DNA from: an uncultured Opitutaceae bacterium
GTDB lineage: Bacteria; Verrucomicrobiota; Verrucomicrobiia; Opitutales; Opitutaceae
DNA length: 64,000 nt
NCBI GenBank assembly: GCA_937902925.1
Contig: CALFNN010000007.1
Location: forward strand, 1 to 64,000
Reading direction: 5' to 3'
This document shows positions 8,499-17,745 of this stretch, one piece after another (the stretch's first letter is position 1; every line of letters begins with the position of its first letter). The notes under the pieces were generated by a model. The model saw only the letters and a list, made by a program, of their open reading frames with translations. It had not been told where the DNA came from and ran no database searches. The position numbers were made by a program, and so were the translations under genes.

Positions 8499-11400
8499 AT
8501 GCAGGCGACCCCGGAAAAGGACAATCGGAACGGCGGTGCGGACGAACCGGCAACGGGGTCGGTGGCGGATTTGGATCATTTCAAACTTGCGCTCGACGAC
8601 CACGCGATCATCGCGGCGACCGACGTCAAGGGGCGCATCCGTTACGTGAACGATCGGTTCTGTGCGGTTTCCAAGTATTCGCGGGACGAGCTGATCGGCC
8701 AGGACCACCGCCTCGTAAACTCGGGCCATCATGCGAAGGAATTCATCCGCGAGCTCTGGTCGACCATCGAGCGCGGCCAGGTCTGGCACGGCGAGATCAA
8801 GAACAAGGCGAAGGACGGCTCGTTCTACTGGGTGGACACCACGATCGTGCCGATCCTCAACGAGCAGGGCGAGCCCCGCGAGTATGTGGCCATCCGGTTC
8901 GATATCACCGGGCGGCGAGAGTCAATCGAGGGCCTCGGGATTGCGAGTGCGCAATTGCGCCAGTTCCTCGAGCACAGTCCCGCGGTGCTCTATGCGCTGA
9001 AAGTGGACGGAGACAAGGTCGTCCCGCATCTCGTCAGCGAAAGCATCACGACGATGCTGGGCGTCACGGTGGCGGAGGCGATGGGGGCGGATTGGTGGGC
9101 GGGCCGGCTGCATCCGGAGGATCGGGCGCGGGCGATCGCCAGTGTGGCCGAAACGATCCGCACGGGCGTAAACCGCACGGAATACCGGCTGCGCCACGCG
9201 GATGGGCACTATTGCTGGGTGGATGATTCGCGACGGTTGATGCGCAACGGGTCCGGTGTGCCCGTTGAGCTGATTGGCGTGTGGACGGATATCACGGAGC
9301 GCAAACGGGCGGACGAAATCGTGCGTGAGGCGTCGGGGCACGTGGCGCGGGACCGCCGAAAACGCGTGGGCTTCGAGCTGGCACTCCTGCTGATCGCGAC
9401 CGCCGCAGCCTACGTGATGGCCGGTCGCATCGACTGGATCACGGAGGCGGAACGCAGCCTGCGGACGCAACCGTTCGAGCCGGTCATCGATCAGATTCTG
9501 AGCGCGGGCGTATTTTTCGCGGCGGGACTGGCAGTGTTTGCATTTCGCCGCTGGAGCGACGCCGAATCGGAGTTGACGAGCCGCCACCAGGCGCAGGCGG
9601 CGCGGCGGCTGTTGCACGAGGAGCTCGACCGGCAGGTCCGGCAACGCACCCGCGAGTTGAGCGACGCGAACCTCGCGCTGCACACCGAGGTCACGGAGCG
9701 CCGGCGGGCCGTCGATGCCCTGCTGCGGGCAAACCAACGCACCGAGTCCGTCCTCGCGGGCATGGCGGATCTATATTTCGTCATCGATCGCGAGTGGCGC
9801 TACCTTTACGCCAACGACGCCGCGCTCGCGGCCATCGGTCGGACGACCGTCACGCCGCGCGGCGAGATACTGGGCCGCACCTTGTGGGAAGTCTCGCCAG
9901 CCTTCGTTGGCACGGAACTCGAGCGCCAGTTCCGCCGCGCGATGAAGGAAGGCGTCGCGGTCAACTTCGAGTTTCACCACGCCCCGCTGGACGCGTGGTG
10001 GCATTACCGCCTGCATCCGGCGGCGGCCGGCGTGGCGGTCTTTGCGAGCGACATCACCGAGAGCAAGCACGACGTGGAGTCGTTGCGGCGGAGCGAGCGG
10101 GATTTCCGGGTGCTGTTCGACGACAATCCCCGGCCGATGTGGGTCTACGATCTGGAAAGCCTGCGCTTCCTGGCGGTGAACGACGCCATGGTGACGCATT
10201 ACGGCTATACCCGCGCGGAGCTGCTGGCCATGACGATCAAGGAAATCCGGGCGCCCGACGAAGGCTCGCGGTTTCTCCAGCCGGCGCGGCTCGATTCCTC
10301 CGCGTCGCACCACACGGGCGAATGGCAGAATCGGAAAAAGGACGGCGCGATCATTCTCGTCGAGATCGCGTCGCACATGATCGACTTTCAGGGGCGCCGG
10401 GCCGGCATGGTGCTGGCGCACGATGTGACGAGCCAGCGCGCCGGCGAAGCGCAGTTCCGGCAGGTGGTGGAAAACATCGACGAGGTCTTTTGGACGGCCG
10501 ATCCGCAATTCAACCGGATCCTCTATGTCAGCCCCGCCTACGCAGCGATTTGGGGACGCAGTTGTGAGAGCCTCTATCGCGAACCCGGCGGCTGGCTGGA
10601 GAGCGTTCATCCGGATGACCGGAAACGCGTGGGTCAGGCGATGGAGACCAAGCAGACATTGGGCGACTACGACGAAACCTTCCGCATCCTGCGCCCCGAT
10701 GGCACGGTGCGTTGGATTCATTCCCGGGCGTTTCCCGTCCGCAACCGAGCCGGGGCGGTGCATCGCATCGTCGGGGTGGCCGAGGACGTCACGGAATACC
10801 ACACGATGGAGGAACAGTTTCGCCAGGCGCAGAAGATGGAGGCCATCGGCACGCTGGCCGGCGGCATCGCGCACGACTTCAACAACATTCTGGCGGTGAT
10901 CGCCGGCTATGCCGAACTCTCCCAGATGATCCTGCAGGAAAACCCCGCCGTGCGCGCCCATCTGCGTTCGGTGTTGCAGGCGACCAGCCGCGCCAGCGAT
11001 CTGGTGCGGCAGATCCTGACCTTCAGCCGCCAGCAACAGGTGGAGCGCCGGCCGATCCGGCTGGAGCCGGTGGTGACCGAGAGCCTCAAGCTCCTGCGCT
11101 CGAGCCTGCCGGCGACGATCGAATTCGATATTTCGCTCGCGCCGGATGCGCCCACGGTCCTGGCCGACGCAACCCAGATTCACCAGATTCTGATGAACCT
11201 CGGCACGAACGCGTCGCACGCGATGAAGGACCAGGCCGGCCGGCTGCAGGTGACCCTGGAGCGCTGGGTCGTCGATGCCGCTCAGGCGACCACGCAGCCG
11301 CGGGTGCGACCCGGCGTTTATGCGCGCGTGTCGGTCAGTGACAGCGGCCGCGGCATGGATCGCGCAACGCTGCGGCGGATCTTCGAGCCATTCTTCACGA

Positions 11401-12020
11401 CGAAACCGGCCGGCGAAGGCACGGGCCTGGGTCTGGCGGTCGTGCACGGCATCATGGACACGCACGACGGCGCCATCACGGTGGAAAGCCAGCCCGGGGA
11501 AGGCACGACATTCCGTCTCTATTTTCCCGTGCACACGGGCGCGGCGATGCTGGCGGATCTCAAGGAAAAAGTGGCGCCGCGCGGACGGGGCGAACGCGTG
11601 CTCGTGGTCGATGACGAGATTCTGCTGACGGCGCTGTTTCAGGAAGCGCTCGTCGCGCTCGGCTACGAAGTGGAAGTCGCGACGCAATCCGTCGCCGCCC
11701 TCGACCTCGTGCGGGCCGATCCGGCGCGCTTTGCCCTCGTGCTGACGGATCAGACGATGCCCCGGATGACCGGCTTGATGCTCGCCGCCCACCTGCGGCA
11801 GATCCGGCCGGGGCTGCCGATCATCCTGATGACCGGCTACAGCGCGTCGCTGACGCCCACGCAACTCGCGGAGGCGGGCGTTCGCCAGCTTTTGCTCAAG
11901 CCCATCACGCTCAGTTCGCTGGCGAGTGCCGTGCAGGCGGCCCTTTCCGAATCATCCGCCAAGGAGTTCCTGCCGGTTAAAAGTGCATCCGCGGGCGACG
12001 AAGGCGGCGACCGCTCATAG
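8499..12020 (+). CDS. Multi-PAS hybrid sensor histidine kinase with receiver
   Basis: The 1173-residue protein has, in order, PAS 1 (about 28-144, ending DITGRR), PAS 2 (153-265, ending DITERK), two membrane helices (about 288-307 and 330-348) with a short external loop, and a coiled coil (355-415). PAS 3 (415-520), PAS 4 (533-648) and PAS 5 (651-768) follow. The dimerisation domain has the phospho-acceptor His792 in GGIAHDFNN, the HATPase domain has GTGLGLAVVHGI, and the C-terminal receiver has the likely phospho-acceptor Asp1084 in LVLTDQTMPRM. The first two PAS domains precede the membrane segment, so they are probably cytoplasmic, an unusual arrangement. The next gene encodes a separate receiver, its likely partner. 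Confidence 0.93.
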   Translation: MQATPEKDNRNGGADEPATGSVADLDHFKLALDDHAIIAATDVKGRIRYVNDRFCAVSKYSRDELIGQDHRLVNSGHHAKEFIRELWSTIERGQVWHGEIKNKAKDGSFYWVDTTIVPILNEQGEPREYVAIRFDITGRRESIEGLGIASAQLRQFLEHSPAVLYALKVDGDKVVPHLVSESITTMLGVTVAEAMGADWWAGRLHPEDRARAIASVAETIRTGVNRTEYRLRHADGHYCWVDDSRRLMRNGSGVPVELIGVWTDITERKRADEIVREASGHVARDRRKRVGFELALLLIATAAAYVMAGRIDWITEAERSLRTQPFEPVIDQILSAGVFFAAGLAVFAFRRWSDAESELTSRHQAQAARRLLHEELDRQVRQRTRELSDANLALHTEVTERRRAVDALLRANQRTESVLAGMADLYFVIDREWRYLYANDAALAAIGRTTVTPRGEILGRTLWEVSPAFVGTELERQFRRAMKEGVAVNFEFHHAPLDAWWHYRLHPAAAGVAVFASDITESKHDVESLRRSERDFRVLFDDNPRPMWVYDLESLRFLAVNDAMVTHYGYTRAELLAMTIKEIRAPDEGSRFLQPARLDSSASHHTGEWQNRKKDGAIILVEIASHMIDFQGRRAGMVLAHDVTSQRAGEAQFRQVVENIDEVFWTADPQFNRILYVSPAYAAIWGRSCESLYREPGGWLESVHPDDRKRVGQAMETKQTLGDYDETFRILRPDGTVRWIHSRAFPVRNRAGAVHRIVGVAEDVTEYHTMEEQFRQAQKMEAIGTLAGGIAHDFNNILAVIAGYAELSQMILQENPAVRAHLRSVLQATSRASDLVRQILTFSRQQQVERRPIRLEPVVTESLKLLRSSLPATIEFDISLAPDAPTVLADATQIHQILMNLGTNASHAMKDQAGRLQVTLERWVVDAAQATTQPRVRPGVYARVSVSDSGRGMDRATLRRIFEPFFTTKPAGEGTGLGLAVVHGIMDTHDGAITVESQPGEGTTFRLYFPVHTGAAMLADLKEKVAPRGRGERVLVVDDEILLTALFQEALVALGYEVEVATQSVAALDLVRADPARFALVLTDQTMPRMTGLMLAAHLRQIRPGLPIILMTGYSASLTPTQLAEAGVRQLLLKPITLSSLASAVQAALSESSAKEFLPVKSASAGDEGGDRS

Positions 12021-12040
12021 CCGGCGAAAACATTCAACCC

Positions 12041-12439
12041 ATGGCCCGAATCCTTCTGATCGACGACGACGACAACGTGCGGAGCACGATCAGCTGCGTG
12101 CTGGATCGGCATGGCCATACCGTGATTGAAGCGCGCGACGGTGAGGAAGGGCTGAAACTCTATCCGACCGTCAAAGCCGATTTGGTGATTACGGACATCG
12201 TGATGTCGGGAAAGAGCGGACTCGATGTGCTGACCGAACTGCGCGACAGCCATTCGCCGTTCAAAGCGATCGCGATTTCGGGCGGGAGTTTGTGGGGCCG
12301 CGAAGACGGCTTGCGGCGCGCCCGGGAACTGGGCGTGACGCGAGTCCTCGCCAAGCCCTTCACCTGCGAGGCGCTGGTCAACGCCGTCAACGAATTGCTT
12401 GCCCCCGGCACATCCGATTCCCGCGCGCCGGCGCCGTAG
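12041..12439 (+). CDS. Single-domain response regulator (CheY-like)
   Basis: The 132-residue product is a lone receiver domain. ILLIDDDDNVRSTI gives the acidic pocket, Asp52 in LVITDIVMSGKSGLD is the phospho-acceptor, ISGG carries the Ser switch, and LAKPFT carries the conserved Lys. There is no output domain, so it must act by protein-protein contact or as a phosphorelay intermediate. It starts 21 bp after the hybrid kinase and 12 bp before cbpA. The local kinase-receiver pair therefore lacks its own DNA-binding factor. Confidence 0.92.
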   Translation: MARILLIDDDDNVRSTISCVLDRHGHTVIEARDGEEGLKLYPTVKADLVITDIVMSGKSGLDVLTELRDSHSPFKAIAISGGSLWGREDGLRRARELGVTRVLAKPFTCEALVNAVNELLAPGTSDSRAPAP

Positions 12440-12451
12440 GCCGCCGGTGCC

Positions 12452-13429
12452 ATGGCCGTTAAATTCCAAGATTACTATGAAACGCTGGGCGTGGCCCGAA
12501 CCGCGACCGCGGCTGCGGTCAAACTGGCGTTTCGCAAGCTTGCGCGGATCCACCACCCGGATGTCGCGAAAAACAAGGTCACGGGCGAGGCGAAGTTCAA
12601 GGAGATCAACGAAGCTTACGAAGTCCTGAGCGACCCGGAAAAGCGTCGGCGCTACGACGAACTCGGCCCGGACTGGCAGGACGGCGGTCAGGGGGGCGCC
12701 GCGCCCGGCGGTCCGCGCGGCGGGAGCCACCCGCCCGGCGGCGAGCCGGATTTCGAATTCGGCGGCACGGGCTTCAGCGATTTTTTCGAATCGTTTTTCG
12801 GTCGCGGGCGCGGCGGCTTTGACCCGCGTCATCCTTCGGCGGATCGCGCCGGCAGCGCCGAGTCCTTCGCGCAGCATGGCCAGGACGTCGAGGCCGACCT
12901 GCTCGTCACGCTGGAGGAGGCGCTCCGCGGCTCGCGACGCAAGGTGACGCTGCGGCGGCCGGGCCACAACGGCGATGCCGAACGCACCAACACCTACCAG
13001 GTGCGCATCCCGCCCGGCGTGCGTGACGGCCAGCGGATCCGGCTGGCCGGCCAGGGCGAGGGCGGCTTCGGCGGCGGATCGGCGGGCGATCTCTATCTGC
13101 GGGTGCGCCTCGCCCGCCACCCGGATTTCAGCGTGCAGGGTGCCGATCTCCATTGCGACCTCGACGTCGCGCCCTGGGAGGCGGTGCTCGGGGTGCAGGC
13201 GAAGATTCCCACGCTCGACGGCGCCGCCTCGCTCCGCGTGCCACCCGGCACGGCGGCCGGCAGCCAGTTGCGCCTGCGCGGCCTCGGTCTTCCGCGGGAG
13301 GACCAGACGCGTGGCGATCTCTACGCCACCATGCGGATTCAAACGCCGAGCCCGGTGTCGGCGGACGAACGGGTCCTGTGGGAACAACTGGCCCGCGTCT
13401 CAACGTTCAAACCCCGGAGCGAATCATGA
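12452..13429 (+). CDS. cbpA: DnaJ-class co-chaperone CbpA
   Basis: The 325-residue protein begins with a J domain ([13 protein letters not shown], the HPD motif at 35-37, then [17 protein letters not shown]). A Gly-rich linker with [12 protein letters not shown] follows, then a DnaJ C-terminal substrate-binding domain ([20 protein letters not shown], then [19 protein letters not shown]) with no zinc-finger region. This is the CbpA layout; it stimulates DnaK and can bind DNA. Its stop codon overlaps the start of cbpM by four bases (ATGA), so the two are translationally coupled. Confidence 0.94.
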   Translation: MAVKFQDYYETLGVARTATAAAVKLAFRKLARIHHPDVAKNKVTGEAKFKEINEAYEVLSDPEKRRRYDELGPDWQDGGQGGAAPGGPRGGSHPPGGEPDFEFGGTGFSDFFESFFGRGRGGFDPRHPSADRAGSAESFAQHGQDVEADLLVTLEEALRGSRRKVTLRRPGHNGDAERTNTYQVRIPPGVRDGQRIRLAGQGEGGFGGGSAGDLYLRVRLARHPDFSVQGADLHCDLDVAPWEAVLGVQAKIPTLDGAASLRVPPGTAAGSQLRLRGLGLPREDQTRGDLYATMRIQTPSPVSADERVLWEQLARVSTFKPRSES

Positions 13430-13761
13430 GTGAGCCCGCCTTTACCGGACGCTTTGCCCTGACGCTGGTGCGGGTGCCCGAGGTGCGGCCCGCGACCTAT
13501 GCGCTCGAGGACGCCGCCCGCCTGGCGGGCGTGCATCCGGAGATGCTCCGGTATTACTGCCGGCTCGGTCTTTTCGGCGAGGCGCGGGCACGCTCCGGGG
13601 CGGAACAGGCTTTCGACGACGATGCACTCTACGAATTGCGCCGGTTCGAGCATTACCGCCGGCATCACGGGGTGAATCGCAAAACGCTCCGACTGATCTG
13701 CGACCTGTGGCGCGAAATCGCGCAGTTGAAAGCCGAGCTCCGATTCCGACGCGGTCCATGA
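13426..13761 (+). CDS. cbpM: Chaperone modulator CbpM
   Basis: The 111-residue protein has a MerR-like helix-turn-helix core ([26 protein letters not shown]) followed by helices ([27 protein letters not shown]) and a short basic tail. CbpM binds the J domain of CbpA and inhibits it. The start was set at 13426 because the frame upstream lies inside cbpA and the ATGA overlap is the classic cbpAM junction. It is the last gene of the operon. Confidence 0.9.
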   Translation: MSEPAFTGRFALTLVRVPEVRPATYALEDAARLAGVHPEMLRYYCRLGLFGEARARSGAEQAFDDDALYELRRFEHYRRHHGVNRKTLRLICDLWREIAQLKAELRFRRGP

Positions 13762-13870
13762 ACTGGGCCACGGTCGGCGACGGCGGCCACGAACCGTGCC
13801 TTCCAGGCACCGATGCCGCCGCAATCGGGCGCGATGTGCGCCGTCGCAACCGACAGGAAGACAGCCAATC

Positions 13871-13912
13871 GGGTTACACCCCATACCCTGCGCACCACTT
13901 GTCGCTTATGCT
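13871..13912 (+). promoter_or_regulatory. Candidate regulon promoter B (PRC/BON gene)
   Basis: GGGTTACACCCCATA (13871-13885) is followed after 21 bp by TATGCT (13907-13912). This is the best single match and is used here as the reference. The predicted leader before the ATG at 14008 is about 90 nt. Confidence 0.6.
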
Positions 13913-14007
13913 TCGGTGATGACACGCCGTGGCTGCTCTCCCCACCTCCCGGTCCGCACCACGGCTGCGGACACCATCCCATCAAAGTCTCGATCCAAAA
14001 AAATCCG

Positions 14008-15099
14008 ATGAAACAGAACCTCCTCCTCCTCACCGGCGCCATCGTCGCCAGCACCGTCGCGCTCCCGATATGGGCGCAGCCCCAGCCCGCCATCGAACTG
14101 GCCCCGGTTGAAACCACCGCCAACAAGGACGGGGTCGGCCCCGAGATCCGAAGCGACGTCTTTATCAATGTTCAGGTCAAGAATCTCCAAGACGAAAGCC
14201 TCGGCCGCATCAAGGACCTTGGCATCGACCTGATTAATGGGCGCATCGTCGAAGTGCTGGTGCGCTCCGACGATTCGCTCGAGGTCGGCAACAAGGTCGT
14301 AGCCGTCCCGCCGCTCGCACTATTGCCCGATGGATTGAACCAGGTTTACCGGCTCGATATAAGTGCCGAACGTTTCAAGACCGCCGCAGCCATCGATCTC
14401 TCGAAGTGGGAGGAGTTCGGTCGCAGCGCGCGCGTCGCGGCCACCTACCATCTCTTCGGCCAGGAAACCTATTTCTTCGAGGAAGGCGCTCGCGCCAGCA
14501 CGACGGATTCGCGGCCCAAGGTTCCGCTGGGCTATGTCGAGCGCGCGAGCAAGATTGTGGATCTCCCGGTCGGTAATCGTGCCGGCGAGAAATTCGGGAA
14601 AGTCTGGTCCCTGACCATGGACATCCCCAAGGGACGCATTCGTTCCGTGATCGTGCTCGCTCCCGGCAATTTCCTGACGAAGAGCGTCGTTCCCGCCATG
14701 GCCCTGAGTTTTAACCCCGCGCGCGATGCACTCGTGCTGGACGACACCAAACTGGAATACGCCGATGAACCGCGCTTCGTCTACACGGCCGCGGCGTTTG
14801 GCCAGGACGCTTACTCCCGGGAGGAATCCTACAAGGGTCCGCTGACCTCGGAGGTGCTCGTGCAAGGCAGCAGCTATCGCGACATCGACCAGACGGTCCA
14901 CATCAATAAGGAAATCCGTGCCGCGAAACTCAACAACCGGCATGTGGAGGTCGGCACGATCAACGATCGCGTCACGCTGCGCGGCTGGGTGGATACGAAC
15001 GAGGATAAACGCCGCATCGGCGCGATCGCCATTGCGGCAGCCCGCCTGGAACTCGTCGACAATCAGATCAAGGTCGGCAAGCCGGTCACGAACGACTGA
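14008..15099 (+). CDS. Exported PRC-barrel and BON-domain protein
   Basis: The 363-residue protein begins with a signal peptide (MKQNLLLLTGAIVASTVALPIWAQ, cleavage likely after WAQ). Two PRC-barrel-like units follow (VFINVQVKNLQDESLGRIKDL at about 50-110, and IVDLPVGNRAGEKFGKVWSLTMDIPKG at about 190-250). A C-terminal BON domain (TVHINKEIRAAKLNNRHVEVGTINDRVTLRGWVDT) ends the protein. PRC barrels bind RNA or proteins, and BON domains bind membranes. A periplasmic stress-protective role is likely but unproven. It stands alone behind promoter B. Confidence 0.82.
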   Translation: MKQNLLLLTGAIVASTVALPIWAQPQPAIELAPVETTANKDGVGPEIRSDVFINVQVKNLQDESLGRIKDLGIDLINGRIVEVLVRSDDSLEVGNKVVAVPPLALLPDGLNQVYRLDISAERFKTAAAIDLSKWEEFGRSARVAATYHLFGQETYFFEEGARASTTDSRPKVPLGYVERASKIVDLPVGNRAGEKFGKVWSLTMDIPKGRIRSVIVLAPGNFLTKSVVPAMALSFNPARDALVLDDTKLEYADEPRFVYTAAAFGQDAYSREESYKGPLTSEVLVQGSSYRDIDQTVHINKEIRAAKLNNRHVEVGTINDRVTLRGWVDTNEDKRRIGAIAIAAARLELVDNQIKVGKPVTND

Positions 15100-15108
15100 G
15101 GCGAACAC

Positions 15109-15672
15109 GTGTCCGACTCCGTCCCAATCGGCGCTCCCGCGCCAGCCGCCACGGCAACTTTTTCCGCGCTGTATTGTGCGCGGAATCGCTGCACGCCCCG
15201 GCAGTTCCGTCCAAGGGTTTTCTGGCGAACGCTGCACTGGCATGCGCTGTCGCTCGCACCGCTGCTTCTGCTCGGCGACTATTTCGAGTCCGACCGCGCC
15301 TTGATCGACGCGTGTGGCCGGGCGACACGCATGCAGCAGATCAACGAGGAAATTGAAGATCATCCCTGGCATCCCGAGAACATTGGCTGGCTCCGCCGGG
15401 GCGTAAAACTCCGGGTTTCGGGACGGCGCCTGCGCAAGCTGGCCGCGCGCTACCTGGCCATTCAAATGACCACGCCGGCGCCATGGAACTTGGTGACCAG
15501 CGCGCGCACCGTGAATGCGGCCAACCCGCGCCGCGAGCGCGAACTTCAGGATTCGGATTTCGTTGGCGTCGATCGGGCCGCTCCCGCCCTTAACGCAGAT
15601 ACCCTCTCCGGCCGGGAGGAGTTCACGAAACCTCCCGCCCCCACGACTCAACGCCAACAAACTCCGTGCTAA
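15109..15672 (+). CDS. Hypothetical protein, uncertain
   Basis: I do not recognise this frame, but it fills an otherwise empty 725-bp gap. Its third codon positions are strongly GC-rich, as in its neighbours. The middle part looks protein-like: WRTLHWHALSLAPLLLLGDYF, then ALIDACGRATRMQQINEEIED, then WLRRGVKLRVSGRRLRKLAARYLA. The GTG at 15109 is only one possible start; the N-terminal 30 residues and the last 30 look less convincing. It begins 9 bp after the PRC/BON gene, so it could be cotranscribed or could be a decayed gene. The remaining 150 bp before the next gene hold nothing I recognise. Confidence 0.33.
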   Translation: MSDSVPIGAPAPAATATFSALYCARNRCTPRQFRPRVFWRTLHWHALSLAPLLLLGDYFESDRALIDACGRATRMQQINEEIEDHPWHPENIGWLRRGVKLRVSGRRLRKLAARYLAIQMTTPAPWNLVTSARTVNAANPRRERELQDSDFVGVDRAAPALNADTLSGREEFTKPPAPTTQRQQTPC

Positions 15673-15824
15673 ACTGGGCCCTCCCCCTTTTCGTCGCGGC
15701 GATTTTCGGCTTCACCGGTCCGCGCTCTTCCGCGTCAGGCGCGACCGTCCGTTGAAATAATCCACTCGCCGGCAAGACCCGCGCACGTCGTCCCCGGTTT
15801 TCGTCAATCCCGATCAATCATCAT

Positions 15825-16322
15825 ATGAAAAGCACCACCTCCCTCCTGCTCCTCGCGGCCCTGAGCCCCGCTATTATTCTGCAGTCCAGCTGTGCCAAGA
15901 CCGACAAGGTCGATCAGGCCGTGCAAAGCACGAAGACCACCGCCAGGGAAGTTGCCGTCAACGTCAAGGACGCCGCCGTCGCGGTCAAGGACGCTGCCGT
16001 CGACTCATGGGACAGTCTCAAGGACTACACCTTCGACAAGCGGGAAGACTTCGCCGCCGGGCTCGACCGCATGGCCGACAAATGCGACGCCGGGGTCCGG
16101 GCGATGAATGCCAAGGTCACCGGTTTGCCGGACGCCGCCGCGAGGGAACAGGCCAGCGCCGTCAAGGAATTCAACGAGGCTCGAGCCTATTTGAAATCCA
16201 AGTTGATCGAACTGCGTTCCGGCACGGCGGACACGTGGGATGACACGAAACAACAAGCCGTCAACGCATGGAAGCGCACGCAGGCCGCCTATGACAAGGT
16301 CAAGGCAAGTTCCACATCCTGA
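15825..16322 (+). CDS. LEA-like amphipathic lipoprotein
   Basis: The 165-residue product starts with a signal ending in LQSSC, a likely lipobox. The rest is almost all charged amphipathic helix with near-repeats (NVKDAAVAVKDAAVDSWDSLKDYTFDKRED; KLIELRSGTADTWDDTKQQA; VNAWKRTQAAYDKVK). This resembles LEA or apolipoprotein-like helical proteins, often linked to desiccation or osmotic stress. The function is inferred from composition only. A good terminator follows at 16411-16442. I found no copy of the shared promoter box upstream. Confidence 0.75.
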   Translation: MKSTTSLLLLAALSPAIILQSSCAKTDKVDQAVQSTKTTAREVAVNVKDAAVAVKDAAVDSWDSLKDYTFDKREDFAAGLDRMADKCDAGVRAMNAKVTGLPDAAAREQASAVKEFNEARAYLKSKLIELRSGTADTWDDTKQQAVNAWKRTQAAYDKVKASSTS

Positions 16323-16410
16323 TCGTCGCCGGCCGCCCGGTCGTCAATTCGCCCCGCCAGTCGACGCCTCCTGATAGCGCCACGATTTCACCGCGGCCAC
16401 CAGGAATACA

Positions 16411-16442
16411 GAGTCCGTTTCACACGGGCTCTTTCTTTTTCT
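16411..16442 (+). terminator. Rho-independent terminator
   Basis: GAGTCCGT (16411-16418), a five-base loop, and ACGGGCTC (16424-16431) form an eight-pair stem with one G-T pair. A run of TTTCTTTTTC follows. It ends the transcript of the lipoprotein gene. Confidence 0.8.
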
Positions 16443-16496
16443 CGTTCCTCCCCGGCGCTGCGCAGAGCGGAGAGTGACTCGGAATCCGGTGAGGTA

Positions 16497-16538
16497 GGTC
16501 ATCACCCACTAGGGTGCGGCGCACATCCCGGCTAGTAT
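16497..16538 (+). promoter_or_regulatory. Candidate regulon promoter G (ice-binding-like gene)
   Basis: GGTCATCACCCACTA (16497-16511) is followed after 21 bp by TAGTAT (16533-16538). The right half diverges (CCCACTA for CCCCATA), so this is a weaker member, but the spacing and -10 fit. The predicted leader is about 55 nt. Confidence 0.4.
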
Positions 16539-16597
16539 TTTGACCGTCCACGATCGCCCTCGCTCGCCGGCCCAACCACCCCACAGCCATTTTCAAC

Positions 16598-17380
16598 GTG
16601 AAATACAAACTTCCGCTCCGGTTAGCCGTTTTCGCACTCGCCGTCTGGCCGTCGCAGGCTGGGGCCCAGGTGGTGGTTGACCTCGGCGCTGCGGCAAACT
16701 TCGCGGCGGTGGCGGGCGCGACGATGACCGTCTCCATCGCGACGGCGCACACCACGACGATCACCGGAGATATTGGGGCGACCGGAGTCATCTCAGGTGG
16801 GAGCGCCTTTGATTTCGTCACGGGGGCGAATCACGGATCCGATTCTTTCACGCAGGCTGCGCAAAATGACCTGGCCACCGCATATACCAGTGCTGCCGGG
16901 CAAACCCCCACCCACATTTACGCCGCGATCTCCGAACTCGGAGGGCTAACCTTGGGGCCCGGCGTTTACAACGACCCCTCCTCGTTTTCGATCACCATCG
17001 CAAATCTGACGCTCGACGCCGGGGGCGATCCAAACGCTGTCTGGATTTTCCAGGCCGGGTCCACCCTCACGACGACGCAGAACATCTCGCTTATCAATTC
17101 CGCAAATGCCGCCAACGTCTTCTGGCAGGTCGGGAGTTCCGCGACGATCGGCGCCAGCACTTCCTTCAGCGGAACTGTTATCGCCCTTTCGGACATTACC
17201 TTTGGCGCCAACGCAACTTTGGACGGCCGACTGTTGGCCCAAACCGGCGCCGTGACGATCGGTGGCAACAATGTCGTCAGCATCCCGAGCGCCGTCCCCG
17301 AGCCCGCCACTTACGCGTTCCTCGCCGGAGGTGGTGCCCTCGGTCTTGCCTTCTGGCGGCGCCGTCGCGCGGCGTGCTGA
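16598..17380 (+). CDS. Ice-binding-like (DUF3494) protein with PEP-CTERM anchor
   Basis: The 260-residue exported protein has a signal peptide ending QAGAQ, then the DUF3494 beta-solenoid fold. Key segments are DLGAAANFAAVAGATMT, TTITGDIGATGVISGG, DAGGDPNAVWIFQAGSTLTT, and GTVIALSDITFGANATLDGRLLAQTGAV. The C-terminus is a PEP-CTERM signal (VPEPATYAFL, hydrophobic stretch, WRRRR), which targets proteins for exosortase processing. Family members include ice-binding proteins and surface adhesins; ice binding here is not shown. The start is the GTG at 16598, directly at the signal peptide. Confidence 0.85.
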   Translation: MKYKLPLRLAVFALAVWPSQAGAQVVVDLGAAANFAAVAGATMTVSIATAHTTTITGDIGATGVISGGSAFDFVTGANHGSDSFTQAAQNDLATAYTSAAGQTPTHIYAAISELGGLTLGPGVYNDPSSFSITIANLTLDAGGDPNAVWIFQAGSTLTTTQNISLINSANAANVFWQVGSSATIGASTSFSGTVIALSDITFGANATLDGRLLAQTGAVTIGGNNVVSIPSAVPEPATYAFLAGGGALGLAFWRRRRAAC

Positions 17381-17745
17381 GCTGGTTGCGGCATATTGAT
17401 TCATCGCTCGCCGGCGAGCGGAGCGAAGCATGCGGGCGGTTTTCGCCCCGCTCCTCCACACCACCAAGTCATGTCGTCTCGGACGTAGGACCGCCCTCGC
17501 GACAAGGCTCCGCGTGCCGCAGGCAAAGCCGCGGGCGTTTTTGAAATCCGCCCGCCGCTTCCAACAGTCATGGAGTGAGGGCTTGCCTGCGGGTTACGAC
17601 CCATATCGCCGGCACGGCTTCTCGCCTATCCTCAGGCGACGAAAAGTAGTGGGCACGACGAGAACGACCTTCCTCCAGGCGTAACGCGGAGTGCCCCATC
17701 CGGGCGCCAATTCGCACCTCCGCATTTCGCCAGGAAAGACCACAT
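17381..17745 (+). other. Intergenic region with promoter box
   Basis: This 365-bp stretch has no credible gene. Its recognisable content is the box and -10 at 17591-17632, about 115 bp before the next ATG. Confidence 0.6.
17591..17632 (+). promoter_or_regulatory. Candidate regulon promoter C (PEP-CTERM gene)
   Basis: GGGTTACGACCCATA (17591-17605) is followed after 21 bp by TATCCT (17627-17632). It differs from promoter B by two bases in the box. The predicted leader is about 107 nt. Confidence 0.55.
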
